A DNA stretch of 36,495 nucleotides from the NCBI GenBank assembly GCA_001931875.2, contig MSJH02000160.1, forward strand, positions 1-36,495. Direction: 5' to 3'. The notes under the pieces are model-generated. The model saw only the letters and a program-made list of their open reading frames with translations. It made no database searches and was not told the DNA's origin. Origin of the DNA: Byssochlamys sp. IMV 00236. Lineage: Eukaryota; Ascomycota; Eurotiomycetes; Eurotiales; Thermoascaceae. This document shows positions 1 to 11,609 of this stretch, piece by piece. Numbering within the stretch: the first letter of the stretch is position 1; the number at the start of each line of letters is the position of its first letter. Made by a program: the position numbers and the translations under genes.

Positions 1-1109
1 AAAAAAAAAAAAAAAAAAAAAAAAACTTTGATCTACATACGCACCTCCACACAATCATTAGACCAGGCGTATTCTCACCGACAAAACATACGTACACACA
101 AATATGCACACAAAACTTTGAAACTTTAAGGCAGATTAAGAAATATAATGTATAATGAAGAATTCTAGGTAAATCAACCAGTAGCTTTTCGTGTCTGAGC
201 TTTAATGATATCAGGGTTGATGTCACAAGTAAGATATTAACACTGCAAAGCAGATATAATGATTAACAAACGGGACCCAATGATATAATGTCTGCGGTAT
301 CATCATGAAAAAGATCACGAATTATCACAAAAAGAGATGTCAACGTAGAGAAACCATTCATTTTGTTTCATCATGTATTTCAAACGAATTGGTTTCAGGT
401 CTTTCAAGGAAAAAGTACACAGTCAAGGCGATCTCTGTCTGATATATACAATAAAAAAAAAAAGTCAACAATACCTGGTAAGGAAGCCCTTCATACACAG
501 ACGCGCGCTGTATTGTCGATCTACACTAACCCTGCAAGTCACACAAAATTACTTTAAATAGAGAGTCGTTTATGTTGCTCAAAGGTCCATGATCATTTAT
601 CGAAGGATTGACAAGATTAAAATAAGCTCCTTTGTGAGAGAAAAGTTTGAAACAATAAAACTCAAGGTTTACGCATACTCATTTTACATAGTACATAGAA
701 AATAGAGAATACAAAGAACTATTTGGACAAAACAGAGTTTTAATCATTTTGCTTGACAACTTGCCGAGTATTCCGTAGATCTTGCATGTACAGTGACCTG
801 CATATATATATATATATATATAATAAACGGTCGAAGCCAGTCGTGGGTGTATGAAACGGACATAAAGAAGATCAGATGGTATAGGCTTTTTTCTTTTGGT
901 AACATGGATTTCCTTTTTCTTTTATTTTTCTTTAAGCTTATTACACCAAAAGAAACTGAAACTTTACGAAAAACATACAAAACCTTGTTCATCTGTATAA
1001 CCTCAGATCTATTCTGGGTTTTTCTGAGACAAAACAATCAAAGTAAATCCCTTTCTTCCATAAACGCACATGTATTAACTACATGCATATGTGTGCATAC
1101 TTTTATTAT
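1..1109. other. left flank without a supported gene
   Basis: The window opens with a run of 25 A, followed by AT-rich sequence. Open frames here are short, many lack an ATG, and none shows a recognisable domain or an exon that can be joined to another. The run of A could be a genomic homopolymer or an assembly edge. The stretch next to 1110 is the 3' flank of the arrestin-like gene on the minus strand. Confidence 0.6.
802..822. repeat. (AT)n microsatellite
   Basis: About ten perfect AT dinucleotides in a row, inside the gene-free left flank. Confidence 0.9.
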
Positions 1110-2257
1110 TTAAAATTTAAAAAAAGGAATGGCAGCAAATATGGATTTTAAAGTGAAATTAGGCTTGGTTGTTTCCGTTTGCTGTTCTTGTTTTTGCATT
1201 TGACAAGACTGTATGTCGGATGATGTGATGATACTATTACTACTGCTAATACTACTAACACTACTTGGCTTATCGTCAATAGTTGTATTCGATGCATTGG
1301 TTGTGAATGAAGCAGAAAGTACAGTGGGTGTACTTGAAGGCGATGGACAGATGAAACCACTGATGTCTAGGGGGAAATCAAAGTTCAAGATACAATCAGA
1401 TTCGCCATGTTTTGTGAATAAGCATGTTATCTGCATTGAATGTAAAACGGATAGCCCTTGATTATGAACTGTTGGTAATAACATAGGATGACCCAACTCA
1501 AATTCAATATGACAAGGTTCAGTCCATGTTGCATTAGGTTGTCTGAGTAACTCAGAGGTAGTCATAAGCACATTTTGTTGATTTTTAAATCTAAATGTGT
1601 GTTTCAGGTTAACCTTTTTCCTGGTCTCTTTCTCTCTCTATTTTTGTGTAGTTACCCTTTTGTATGCACAGTCTGAGTAATTTGACATGTCACCAAGCAA
1701 TGATAACCAGCCGAGTTCTTTGAATTGGATCTTAACCGAATAGACAGATAACCAGTATTTGCATTTGTTAAGTCAAAAGCATTTGGAAATTCCAACTCAT
1801 ATTGCCACTTATTAATGGATTGTTTAGCAATTCCCCAGAAAACTCTTCTTGGTATTGTGTCATGATGAAATGATTTATAGAATTGTATGGGCTGTCGTAT
1901 CACCGTCTGCTTGGAGTAGACTTGAATTATATAATAGATACCATTACCATTATGATTCACTTGACATGAGATTGGTATATTATTAGGCACAGTTAGCATA
2001 AATGGTAGTCTATACATATTCTTATCATTGGCGACTGCCATCCAGTTCATAGGCAGATGGAAAGTATCATCAATGATCACTCTTGTAGTATTTTCGATCT
2101 GTTCCTTTCCTACAAGTTGAATCTGGATATTCCATGTAGGAAATGATTCTGAGTAGAGTTGAATGTATCCTTTGATTTGACTTGATGCATTGGGTCTGAA
2201 TCCATCCAATGCAAATACATCTTGATCCAAATGAATATGAAGACTATCACTTGTCAT
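1110..2257 (-). CDS. arrestin-like (alpha-arrestin family) protein
   Basis: Two exons, complement(1656..2257) and complement(1110..1590), with a 65-nt GT-AG intron. They give 360 residues in one frame across a phase-2 junction (AAA GG|A TTT). I start at the ATG at 2257 (MTSDSLHIHLDQDVFALDG); the frame is open a little further upstream but without another ATG. Residues 1-170 look like an arrestin N-terminal domain: a beta-rich region with the GYIQLYSESFPTWNIQIQLVGKE stretch, which resembles the 'v.G.v.l...' strands of the family. The second exon carries the arrestin C-terminal-like strand block (HIEFELGHPMLLPT), then a Ser/Thr-rich tail. Alpha-arrestins are adaptors that recruit HECT ubiquitin ligases to membrane transporters. 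I see no clear PPxY motif, so that role is inferred from the family only. Confidence 0.72.
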
Positions 2258-2289
2258 AACCACACGCGACTTTTTTAAAAGAATAGAAA

Positions 2290-2342
2290 ACAAAGAGAGA
2301 GAGAGAGAAAGAAGAGAAAAAAGGAAAAAGAAAGAAAAAGGA
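2290..2342 (-). promoter_or_regulatory. polypyrimidine tract upstream of the arrestin-like gene
   Basis: On the minus strand this is an almost pure C/T stretch with a (CT)n core, 35-85 bases upstream of the chosen ATG at 2257. CT-rich tracts near transcription starts are common in fungal promoters. Its role here is inferred. Confidence 0.4.
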
Positions 2343-2498
2343 ATTTAAGCAAGCCCTCCTTTATTAAACTCCTACTTTTTTGCTTATATAAATAACGCGT
2401 CAGTGTGTGCATACATATTATCATTATTTGAACTGATAGTGTAACAGCATGTGAGTCTTTATTTGGTTTATCATTGTTACTACCAGAGACATTTTTGC

Positions 2499-4078
2499 TT
2501 AGTTTTGATGCATGTTTTGTCTTATTTGTAATAGAGCTTCGTCTTCTGAAATATCTAGGATTCTAGATATCTTACTTGTACTCGGCAATCGTTTCTCTGA
2601 CAACAGTGTCATGTCTATGTCTATCTCTTGTTCATCAATGATAACAGGCCTTATAGTTTTTGTTGCAAGAAAATCTTCCATGTCAAGTGGGGTATCACGT
2701 TTAGGTAACAGACTGGATGATGCAGGATTGATAGTATTAGTATTAGTAAATGACGGCAGACAAAATGGTCGTTTGATATGTGTGTTGGTGCTGTTTAATT
2801 TCTGATAACCATTACGTGCCACAATCATCCAGGTACGGCGTAATTTATGTGTAACAAGACGCATGAAACGGTTTTTGTATCGCTTCGAATGGCTCTCATC
2901 CTCGTCTTCTTCAGATGTATATTCTGAATAATTGTCTTCATAATATACTGGTCTTCTATTCAAATACTCTATCGTAGTCATATTCAGTTTAACTATTGGT
3001 TAATAATAATGTGAGTGATTATTGAGCTATTTAACATAAAATATCTCCCTTTTTCCATAGAGGATGACATGTAAGCCACAGACATACCTAATTGTATATG
3101 GAATACGAAGAGCCTTGTGATGGCAATAAATGATACCATTGCAAGTAACGTAACGACCAATACGAGTGCCATACAAATATAAAAAAATCCATTTATATCA
3201 TCGTTGATATCTTGTACCGAGAACAAACGGAGCGCTTATCATAAATTGTTTTAGCCCATTTATGCGAATGAAACACATACACATCTTGTGTTCTATTACC
3301 ATGTACAAGAAACACATTCTTCCTATAAAATCCGATATACGTAACATAAAAAGCTGTGTAGAGGTACCAGGTTAAAGCCAAAAAAGAGCATGCTACTAGT
3401 GACAAAAACACTCTTGAGATTGTAAGCTTTGTTTTTCTTCTTTTCTGTGTTTGTGCATGCAAAACTACCTGTAGTTCTTTTTTCCAATACAACAATTCAA
3501 CCACTTGCAGTGATGATCCATAGCATCGATACACTTGTTGCACAATTTACAATGCCGTGTCGTCTTGGCTCTAACGCCCCCCCTCTGTGGATTAAAATTC
3601 GCAACCCTTTCTAATACATTATCACTTACACTTTAACCCGACAAATGTTACATATTCCTGTATAACTATCTATCACAGGAATACCAAATCGCTTGATATA
3701 TGTTTGACTTCGAGGCACTTGCTGTTGCTTTACTGCTAAATCTTCAGTGTCAATCAATGAAGTTGTCACACTCAATGCTTTGACAAGTCCACTTAATCCA
3801 AACATGATGACAGCATTCCAACTTATCCACCAAGGAATTTGAGCTGTATTCCGAAATTCTGTCCAATCTGCTTGTAAACTAGCTGATTCACTCACAGATG
3901 TTGTATAATCTGAGACGAAATGTGTCAAGAATCCAAAGAAACCAATATCCAAGGTCAGTGAACTAACCCATTGTAGTATAAAATAGGTATCTAACGGTCG
4001 ACTGTATCCATGCTTTCTAGACCATTCATTCTTTTCCCAATATGCGTTGCTATTGTATTTAAAAAGGAAAGAAACCAT
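2499..4078 (-). CDS. DHHC-type protein S-palmitoyltransferase
   Basis: Five exons: complement(3630..4078), (3469..3582), (3300..3412), (3088..3234), (2499..2992). Introns are 47, 56, 65 and 95 nt, giving 438 residues. The ATG at 4078 starts [19 protein letters not shown]. Two hydrophobic segments precede a cysteine-rich domain, starting CNIC near residue 143 and continuing [22 protein letters not shown] lies at about residues 172-175 with C175 as the acyl-accepting cysteine, followed by [13 protein letters not shown]. Two more membrane segments follow. The TTxE motif ([10 protein letters not shown], about 279-288) appears only after splicing of the 95-nt intron, which supports the model. The tail is acidic and cytosolic. 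The 'V...T.HC' spacing and 'KWLN' resemble the ZDHHC1/11 type. It would transfer palmitate to substrate cysteines at an internal membrane. The acceptor of intron 1 lies in a G-run and could be off by a few bases. Confidence 0.9.
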
Positions 4079-4380
4079 TTCTCTCCTTTGACTTTTCTTT
4101 CCCTCTTTCTTTTGAAATAAAAATATAAAAGTGGGAAAAAAGTAGAAAATAATTTAAAAATCAAAAGATACCCATTTCTCCTCTCTCTCTTCCCCCCTTT
4201 TTTTCCCTTCTATTGTCCTTTTGTTTAATTTCTCTTTTTCTTCCTCCTTTTTTGATAATAATGTATTATAGGAGAACTCTGGTATATTTGTGTACAAGTA
4301 AAGCAGTCATTTGGATGCTGGTAATTGTCTAATGTTACACTCAATGTTAAAACATTATTCAGCTGTATCTACAGTGCCAC

Positions 4381-4417
4381 CAATCGTACGATTGCCGGAA
4401 TGAAGACGAAAGATGTG
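4381..4417 (+). repeat. dispersed repeat, copy 1
   Basis: This 37-base stretch matches 31540-31576 at 33 of 37 positions, counted by eye. A third, more diverged copy lies at 35693-35761. The shared core reads GACGAAAGATGTG. No terminal inverted repeats or target duplications are evident. Confidence 0.65.
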
Positions 4418-5660
4418 ATAGGACATTACTCTTGTTGTAAAAGATGTGGAAATTGAGCTGGAAGAGCTAAAAGCTAATTCTTATCGCAAGAAAGTACCTG
4501 TTTCATTTTCAACAACAAAAGTAAAGCACGACTTCCAAAAGTCTTTAATATGTGCAAGTTGAGTTTTTTTTTATCACAAGTTTCAGCAATTCCGTTATTA
4601 TTAGTCGTGATAAAGTCAGACCAAGTTATCGTTCCTTTCGTGTCTGCAATGTCAAGCAAATAAACTGGCGACAATCATTTATTTTTGTCAGTTACATCTA
4701 TAACTCAATTAAACTAATAAACAGTGTGATCGTTCATTTACAATCTCTTTAACTTGACTTCTTCATGATGAAAAGCGGTGATATAGAAGAAGTGTAAATA
4801 TTTCGACTGCATAAAGTCTATTTGCTATACGTTAACTTAAAAGCCATCACGTTACCAAGTAGGACTCATGAATATCCGCTTTTACTTGACGAATCTGTTC
4901 AGAATGTATCACTATACAAAAAAATGCCGAATTTATACGTACAGGTATTATCATTAAGCATTGACTTGTTTTTTCTAAAGAACAAGTATCTGTAGTTAAC
5001 ATTGCTGTTACCATACTAGTGAACATGTATCCACTACATAGTAAAACTCAATTCTATATCAATTAATAAGTTATATAAAATGAGGCTTGACCAGTGCCAC
5101 CAAAGCGTGTCATATAACGTAAGACTGGATGTCTCGTTTTAGAAGCATTTGTAGTTCATTGTTGTAAATTCATTGGTAAAAGCGCCGCAGTAGAGTATCA
5201 TTTCATTAGATGCCTTTATGAGATGGTTGTACGTTCTGAGTTTCCATAATTTACACAAACATTCCGTTCAGAAATATCAAATGATCTTGGTTCATATTAA
5301 CCAACCAGCAGATGATCAGAATCTTGAGGCTTTTTTAGTTCAAAAAAAAAAAAATCATTTGTGCGATGCTTACAAAACAATCACCATTTTTCTTATTCTA
5401 ATATGATTGTTATTGAGCCTACAAGACCATTTCTATCAACACACTCGCAAATGACTTCCAAGATGAGGATATACATTACATTTGACTTTAATGCTCCTTG
5501 CTTTATAGTTGAACGAAAGACTGGATTGAGATTATGTGTCATGTACCTGCTCGTACATGTCATGTTTACTTTGTAAATTATAATTAGCTTGTCATTAACG
5601 GCGCATACATCAACCGACATTTAACCTTGCGTGTGGTCCTCTTTGCTGCACAAAAACTGC

Positions 5661-5775
5661 TTGTGCATTGATGCACAAAAGCTTCTCAATGCTTTTGTCC
5701 ATTAAGATGCAAGTGTGCCCTATAGTCTGTTATAGATGTTGTCAATTTGTACGAGAAGCGTCTAAAGACGCTTCT
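5661..5775. repeat. cluster of three perfect short inverted repeats
   Basis: Three perfect inverted repeats lie within 115 bases. TTGTGCAT/ATGCACAA has a 2-base loop (5661-5678), ACAAAAGC/GCTTTTGT an 8-base loop (5675-5698), and AGAAGCGTC/GACGCTTCT a 4-base loop (5754-5775). The first two overlap, so they cannot form at once. No gene flanks them closely. Confidence 0.7.
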
Positions 5776-7188
5776 TAATGAGTAGCATAATCTAAAATGG
5801 TTAGCCATGAAACCTGATGACCTCTCTTCAATAGACGTCAATTATAGCTGTGCATATACTTAGAATGAAATTAACCAACACAGTGTTCTTTCTCGCATCA
5901 ACATGGCATTGAGACGCTGCACTACTGGTAAGAATGTGTAATCCTCGACACTATGTGCCAATCCAACTTCTATACGATGCTCTTGTTGAGCTTTATGATT
6001 CTCGAGCGCCATTCAGAGAGTAGAGAAAATATTATTGCAGTTGCCAATCATTCCTATTGCAGGTATATGAATGAGCTCCGAGAAACAGGGTTCAATGATA
6101 AGTGGGTAACACTGTCTGGTTTGCTGGAGAAAGTGTCGAGCTGCCCAAAATGGAGCAATCAGGTCCATCTTTTTCTATGTCTCGTGGCACTTTATGTTAT
6201 ATGCACTAAGGGACTTTAGAAGAAAAAAAAAATCAAGAGATGCAATTCATGAAATGTAAGAAAAGGGTGAAATGCTTGAAAAGTAAACACTTTGCGATAG
6301 TTATGAAAATCACAAAACTCGTGGAATACTTAAAATAGATAACAAGTAGCTCATTAGAAAGAATGAATCAAAAGTCTAAAGAAAATAAAACTGGCCATCT
6401 ACGCTGGATTGGCGTAACTCAGATCAGTGCAACAGAAAGCAATGAGCTCCTCTCAAAAGCTGAATTTATAGTATAGCCGATACATATTCCATCCTACAAT
6501 CTATCTCACCTCCCCTCTAGAGTCAATGTCCATAAAAAATAATAACTTTGGAGCATAGAATTCTATAAATGTAAAAAGGATTACCCCAGAAAGTGTAGAT
6601 GCGCGGACATGTGTAGAAGTGTAATAAAAGGAAAGAAAAAACTAATATAGACATGGATAGCACATGAATTTCTGTCTTTACACAAACTGCTCACTCCACA
6701 AATCAAGCCAGAATGAATATCAAATCAGATTGCTTCAATTTTAAACTTCGTCAATGAGTCATGTGCAAATTAAAAACCCTTTAAACAACCATAAGAAGTA
6801 AACAGAAAAAAAGTTTTACCTCGTCAATGCATCTATTAACATTTATGCTGCATGGTAACAGATTGAATTGTAGCAACGTGCAACTGTTGCTATGACACAT
6901 ACTTGTGCTATTCAAATTCTGTATTTCCATATTCTCGGAAAATGGGACATGTTATCAGAGATCAAGATTTGACATTAATAAGAAAAAAAGTAACCTTATT
7001 ATCTATAATAGGATTGAATTGCTTTAAAAAGAAATACAGTTTCGCAGAGTAAAATGTTCATCGTGCGAAAAAAGGGAATAAATTGTGCGAAAATTGATTT
7101 TGGCTTTTTCATTGGCTAAAGATAACATGTCTACAGAATTATTGGTTTGACAATTTACTGACCGCTGTCTATATTTCCGTGGATGTTA

Positions 7189-7196
7189 TATATAAA
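7189..7196 (+). promoter_or_regulatory. TATA-like element of the OPT gene
   Basis: TATATAAA lies 80 bases upstream of the start codon at 7276 and is followed by a pyrimidine-rich stretch (CCCTTTTTCTTTAACTTTTT) just before the ATG. This is a plausible core promoter and transcription start region. Confidence 0.5.
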
Positions 7197-7275
7197 GAAC
7201 GTATTCTTTCAATCTTGTTTGACCTAAACACATCCCTTTTTCTTTAACTTTTTTTTTTTTGTAAATACAATTAAA

Positions 7276-9423
7276 ATGGATGTCCAATCTAAAGAAAAAG
7301 AATTTCGAGATGAAAAAATTGAATACGACATACACTCAGTTGATGAACAGGTTATAGTAGACCAGGATCCAACTACAAGACATCTACACCCAGAAGAGCA
7401 TCAATTCACATTTCGTGCTGCTATCATTGGCTCTCTTTTTGGTTGCTTAGTTTGTAAGATACACTCGGGCCTCTGTTTATCAACCAATTAACACATCTCA
7501 ATAGCTGCCTCAAATACTTACCTTGGTTTGAAGATTGGCTGGTCATTTGGTGCTTCACTTTTTGGTGCCATCTTTTCATTTGCTGTTCTTAAGCCAATGT
7601 CCCGTATACTGCCACCTAAATGGGGCGGCGGCTATTTCGGTCCCAAAGAAAACTGTACGGCTCAATCCGCTGCTACTACCGCTGGTGGTCTATCTGCTGG
7701 TTTTGTGTCTGGTATCCCTGCTATGTACAAATTAGGCTTATTGACAAATCCACGTGATGATGCAGCTGCCCTCTTCCTTTTTGCTATTTCCGCAGCTTTC
7801 TATGGTCTCTTCTTTGCTGTCCCTCTTCGTAGCCACTTTGTTGTCAAGCAGGACTTGACTTTCCCTACCCCTCGTGCCGCTGCTACTACCATCATTTCTC
7901 TCCACAGTACTGCTGAAGGTGAAAAGGAAGCCATGAAGAAAGCCATGTGGATGGCTATCTGGTTTGGTGTTTCTTTCCTTTGGAATCTCATTGCTTACTG
8001 GGTTCCCTTCTTTGATACCATTCACATTCTCTACTGGATCGGCTATGGTGCCCATCAATATGTACCTTTAATCAGCGCAGATATGGATTGGGGCTGGGTC
8101 TTCAAGTGGGATTTCCCTTTCTTTGGTGCTGGTTTGATGACACCCGGTTCTACCGTTCACACTTTCTTCTTCTCCTCTCTCTTGATCTACGGTGTTATTG
8201 GTCCTGTATGCGTTACTAATGGCACTTTTGTCAAACCATTTGGCTTTACTGCAGCTGGTACTACCACCCAATCTTTCTTCTTGTGGCCTGGTATTGCTCT
8301 TATGGTCCTCACATCATTTGCTGAACTAGCTGTCCGCTATGATACTCTCTGGCGTGGTATTAAGGGCGGTGTTCTTGGTATCTACAATGGCCTCTTCTTC
8401 GTCTCTGCTTTCATTAAACAAAAGGTGTTCCGCAAAGAATTGAGTGAAAAAGAAAGACACATGGTTAGCGCTGAACGTGACCCTGATGAAATCTTTGAAG
8501 ACAGTGAACTTGTCCCTGCTTGGTGGTGGATCACTGGTACCTTTATCTCAATCATCTTTACTTGTGCTATCATGGGTGAATTCTTTGGTATGCCTGTCTA
8601 TCAAACCATTGTTGCCGTTATCCTTGGTTTCATCTTCTCCTTTGTTGGTGTCCAAGCTGCTGGTGAAACAGATATTAACCCCACAGGTTCTATTGGTAAA
8701 ATGTCCCAATTGGTCTTTGCCAAGATGCCTGCTAGCTCCATCGATCAAGTTCGCAGAAATAACTTAATGGCCGGTAACATCTCCGCCTCTGCTGCCGCTC
8801 AGGCTGTTGACATGGTTGGTGATCTCAAGACCGGTCAGCTTGTTGGTGCTTCCCCTCGTTCCCAGTTCTGGGCTCAGTTCGTTGCCTCTTTCTTTGCCAT
8901 TGCCATTGGTGCTGGTCTCTTCATTCTCTTTGCTGATGCTTATCCTTGTATCATTAGTGTTGGCCCTGTTGATACCAAAAAGTGCGAGTTCGGTCTTGTT
9001 GCTGTCAATGCTTGGTATAATGTCACTTTACTCTTGACTGGTGGTGGTGAGCCCTTGAGCAAGGGCTCCATTATCCTTACTATCATCTGTGCCATTGTTG
9101 GTGTTGCTGCTCCATTTATTCGTGAATTCGTGATTCCCAAGAAATACCACCGCTATGTACCCTCCGTCTCTGCTATTGGTATTGCCATGATTAACAGTCA
9201 ACCTGAAGTCCCCTTGTCCATGTTCATCGGTTGGTGCGGTGGTAAGATCTGGAAGCTCGTTGACCCTCTTGCTTGGGATAACTATATGTACAGTGTTGCG
9301 GGTGGTATGATTGCTGGTCAAGGTATCTCCGCTATTATTCAAGCTGCACTCAAGTTGGGTAATGTTGCTCCCTACGCCTTTACTGGCTCATGTCCTGAAG
9401 GTCTTCTCGAAAACTGTCCTTAA
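7276..9423 (+). CDS. OPT family oligopeptide/metal-chelate transporter
   Basis: Two exons, 7276..7453 and 7505..9423, separated by a 51-nt intron (GTAAGA...ATAG), give 698 residues. Splicing restores the family hallmark around the first membrane helix: LFGCLVSASNTYLGLKIGW. The first 45 or so residues are hydrophilic and cytosolic. The rest is mostly hydrophobic, with on the order of 14-16 membrane segments. OPT-family blocks include the Gly-rich GGGYFGPKEN loop, NPTGSIGKMSQLVFAKMP, and a late segment starting PSVSAIGIAM. OPT proteins import oligopeptides, glutathione or metal chelates with protons across the plasma membrane. The absence of a long C-terminal tail and the NPTGSIGK block suggest the YSL-like side of the superfamily. 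The substrate cannot be read from the sequence. Codon use is richer in C-ending codons than elsewhere in the window, consistent with high expression. Confidence 0.93.
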
Positions 9424-9489
9424 TCCCTTTTATACATATATGTATCTACATCACTACTATTAATACCGTATTCCTTTTATAATTGATCT

Positions 9490-9499
9490 AATAAATAAA
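9490..9499 (+). terminator. poly(A) signal of the OPT gene
   Basis: Two overlapping AATAAA hexamers lie 67-76 bases after the stop codon at 9423. Confidence 0.6.
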
Positions 9500-9587
9500 T
9501 ACCTTTTTGACTAATACACATAAAAGCGTACCAGTATGTGGAATGTGAAAAGTGCCACAAAGAAAGAATTAACGCGATATTGACATC

Positions 9588-9906
9588 ATGATCACATGGG
9601 CTGAATTTGATAAATGTAAGCAAGACCCTGACTTGCCAAAGGGTTTAAGAATATCTGGCTACAGTCTTTCTCAGGATGGGCACTCTGTCCTTACACGAAG
9701 AATCTCTTGTCCTACGGTAACAGAATGGTAAGCTGCTATTGTCTTCATTGTGCCTTGTTTTATTGTTGCACATTACCACTAGTTTGGTATTGCCTTCATC
9801 TAGAAATGCCCTGCAGGAACTCTCATTATCTCTTCCTTTGGTGTTTGCTTCTTGCATCAGCATTTTTATGTTTGGGCGATATATTGATGAGCTTGATATG
9901 CGTTGA
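9588..9906 (+). CDS. possible small two-exon gene, 87 residues, unknown function
   Basis: ATG at 9588 opens a 46-codon frame that ends at a strong donor (GTAAGC at 9728). The next acceptor (CACTAG, ending 9782) leaves a 55-nt intron, typical for this window. The join is phase 2 (TG|T) and continues to a stop at 9904-9906: exons 9588..9727 and 9783..9906. The N-terminal half is polar (KGLRISGYSLSQDGHSVLTR). The second exon has one hydrophobic stretch (LPLVFASCISIFMFG) that could be a membrane anchor. I do not recognise the family. It lies 164 bases after the OPT stop. It could equally be chance frames or a gene relic. Confidence 0.28.
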
Positions 9907-11609
9907 CTGGGAAAGAAAGTAATTATGAAGTAAAAATAGATGCAAATATATTGGAGGTAAAGAAATACTGACGCAGCGCACAGGCTACTCGTGAATGCTT
10001 GTAATTTGTAGATAACAATAGAAAATGCAAAAGTCCAGCTCCATGGCCAACTTTTACCAAAGTTAAATATCTCTACCCTAAACATTCGTAATATGGATGC
10101 ATTACATTACTTCTTTTGGCATTTTAGCTAGTTTGATCTGTATGTATCTGAACAATCTTGCTCCTTCCTGAGATGTTCTAAATATGTCGGTAAACGAGTC
10201 GCACTAGGAAGATAATAGAGATGAGCATGACTATATAAAAATGATTATTTCCTCCAATATTAAACGCATATTAAAGCAAATTTGTAAAAATAGCTACTTA
10301 TTGTCAGATAATTTATGATAAGGCCGCGTCCTTATCAACATCTAAAACGTGTAAATGCAAAATGGTAAAAATATTTGCGTTAGTGATAAGACTGCGTATT
10401 AAATACGAACTTTATTTAAATTGAAATTGTATGCTTCCTTCTGTTACTTTTTTTTTCCAATGGTAAAAAGGCAAATATATTGTTTGTGTATGCTTAAGAA
10501 AAAAAAAGGATATTTAACCCAGTCCTTAGGTTAGTAAGTGTTTCCGATGTACGCCATTTGAATGAATAGCATTCATCTTTTTTTTTCTTTTCCCTTCACC
10601 CTTCACCCTTCACATTTTTCATTCGATCTTTTATAAAATTATGTTATTTTTTGGAGAAGAATGAAGCCACAAGAAAATAATTATAACTGATTTCCACAAA
10701 AATGAAAACAATTGCAGGCAAGCTAAAATACGCTAAATATAAACAAACCATGCGTCATAGCCAATTCAAGGAAAGGAATCATTTTTTTATATTGGGTGCT
10801 TATCTCGGGATTTACGCAATAAATAATTGACATTTTGACTAAAAAGTATATCTATACTCCTCTTTATAATTTTGATGTATACATTAAAATTGATCATCCT
10901 AAACAAACGCGTGCATTCTCGTATCTCTTTGAATAACGCGAATGATTTTCCCATGAATATCTGATGTGCGTGTGTGCTATCTATGTGGATGGTTACCAAG
11001 GGTTAAAAAGTAAAGATAACAACATCTGCTCTAAATAAAAAAATTTTAAAGTTTGGAATAAAGCGCGTAGTCTTTAAATCTAAGCTCAATATATATCTTT
11101 GTCAACATGCTTGAATAGTTGCCATCAAAAATAGTGGAAAGTGCTGCATAATAATATTGCTTGTTGATATAACTCAGCGTGAAGATAGAAACGAAATTCA
11201 AAGAAAAAGAAACACGCTTAGATCTCTTGAATGACTTTGAGAAAGTATAAAGTAACAACATTATGTTTTATTTTGTATGTGTGTGTGCGTATGCGCATAT
11301 GTATCCATTTGGCTTAAAAAAAAAAGAAAAGAAAAAAAAAAAAAGAAAAAAGGGGTAAATAGCATTGTTTTAAGCTCCGTTGTTTTTCATGAAAGTCTCT
11401 TTTGATTTTCCTTTTTTTTTCTCTCTTAATCTTCTTTAACTATCAGCTAATAATAAAGGTTAATCCCTATTTATGTCGTATCAAACTGATTCTAACTTGA
11501 TCTTGTAGCTTGTATATTTGTTTCTGACTATCAAGAAAAATCCTAATGACGTAAATAAACATACTCTTTGACACTTGAACATTTACTTATCTTTTTTTTT
11601 CCGCTAGCG
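9907..11609. other. AT-rich intergenic region
   Basis: No supported gene. It holds A- and T-rich runs and three tandem copies of CCCTTCA (10592-10612). Open frames are short and without recognisable domains. Confidence 0.6.
10592..10612. repeat. (CCCTTCA)3 tandem repeat
   Basis: Three perfect 7-base units in the intergenic region. Confidence 0.8.

Larger units (their letters stand above)
4079..7275. other. 3.2-kb gene-poor intergenic region
   Basis: Just upstream of the DHHC gene there is a C/T-rich stretch (about 4170-4250), plausibly its promoter. The rest is AT-rich with only short open frames, for example 5953-6219 (+) and 4474-4674 (-), and none has a recognisable domain. Some short stretches look like eroded coding sequence, for example an open run at about 4427-4561 that encodes a charged peptide, but no full frame survives. 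It also holds one copy of a dispersed repeat and three hairpins (listed separately). Confidence 0.6.

Noticed and set aside
4474..4674. Minus-strand 66-residue frame (contains ADTKGTITWSDF) as a transposase relic
   Set aside because: I could not match it to any transposase or reverse-transcriptase motif. No terminal repeats or catalytic residues are visible.
7738..9342. Reverse-strand open frames opposite the OPT gene
   Set aside because: They are shadows produced by the strong codon bias of the transporter gene. None shows a domain.
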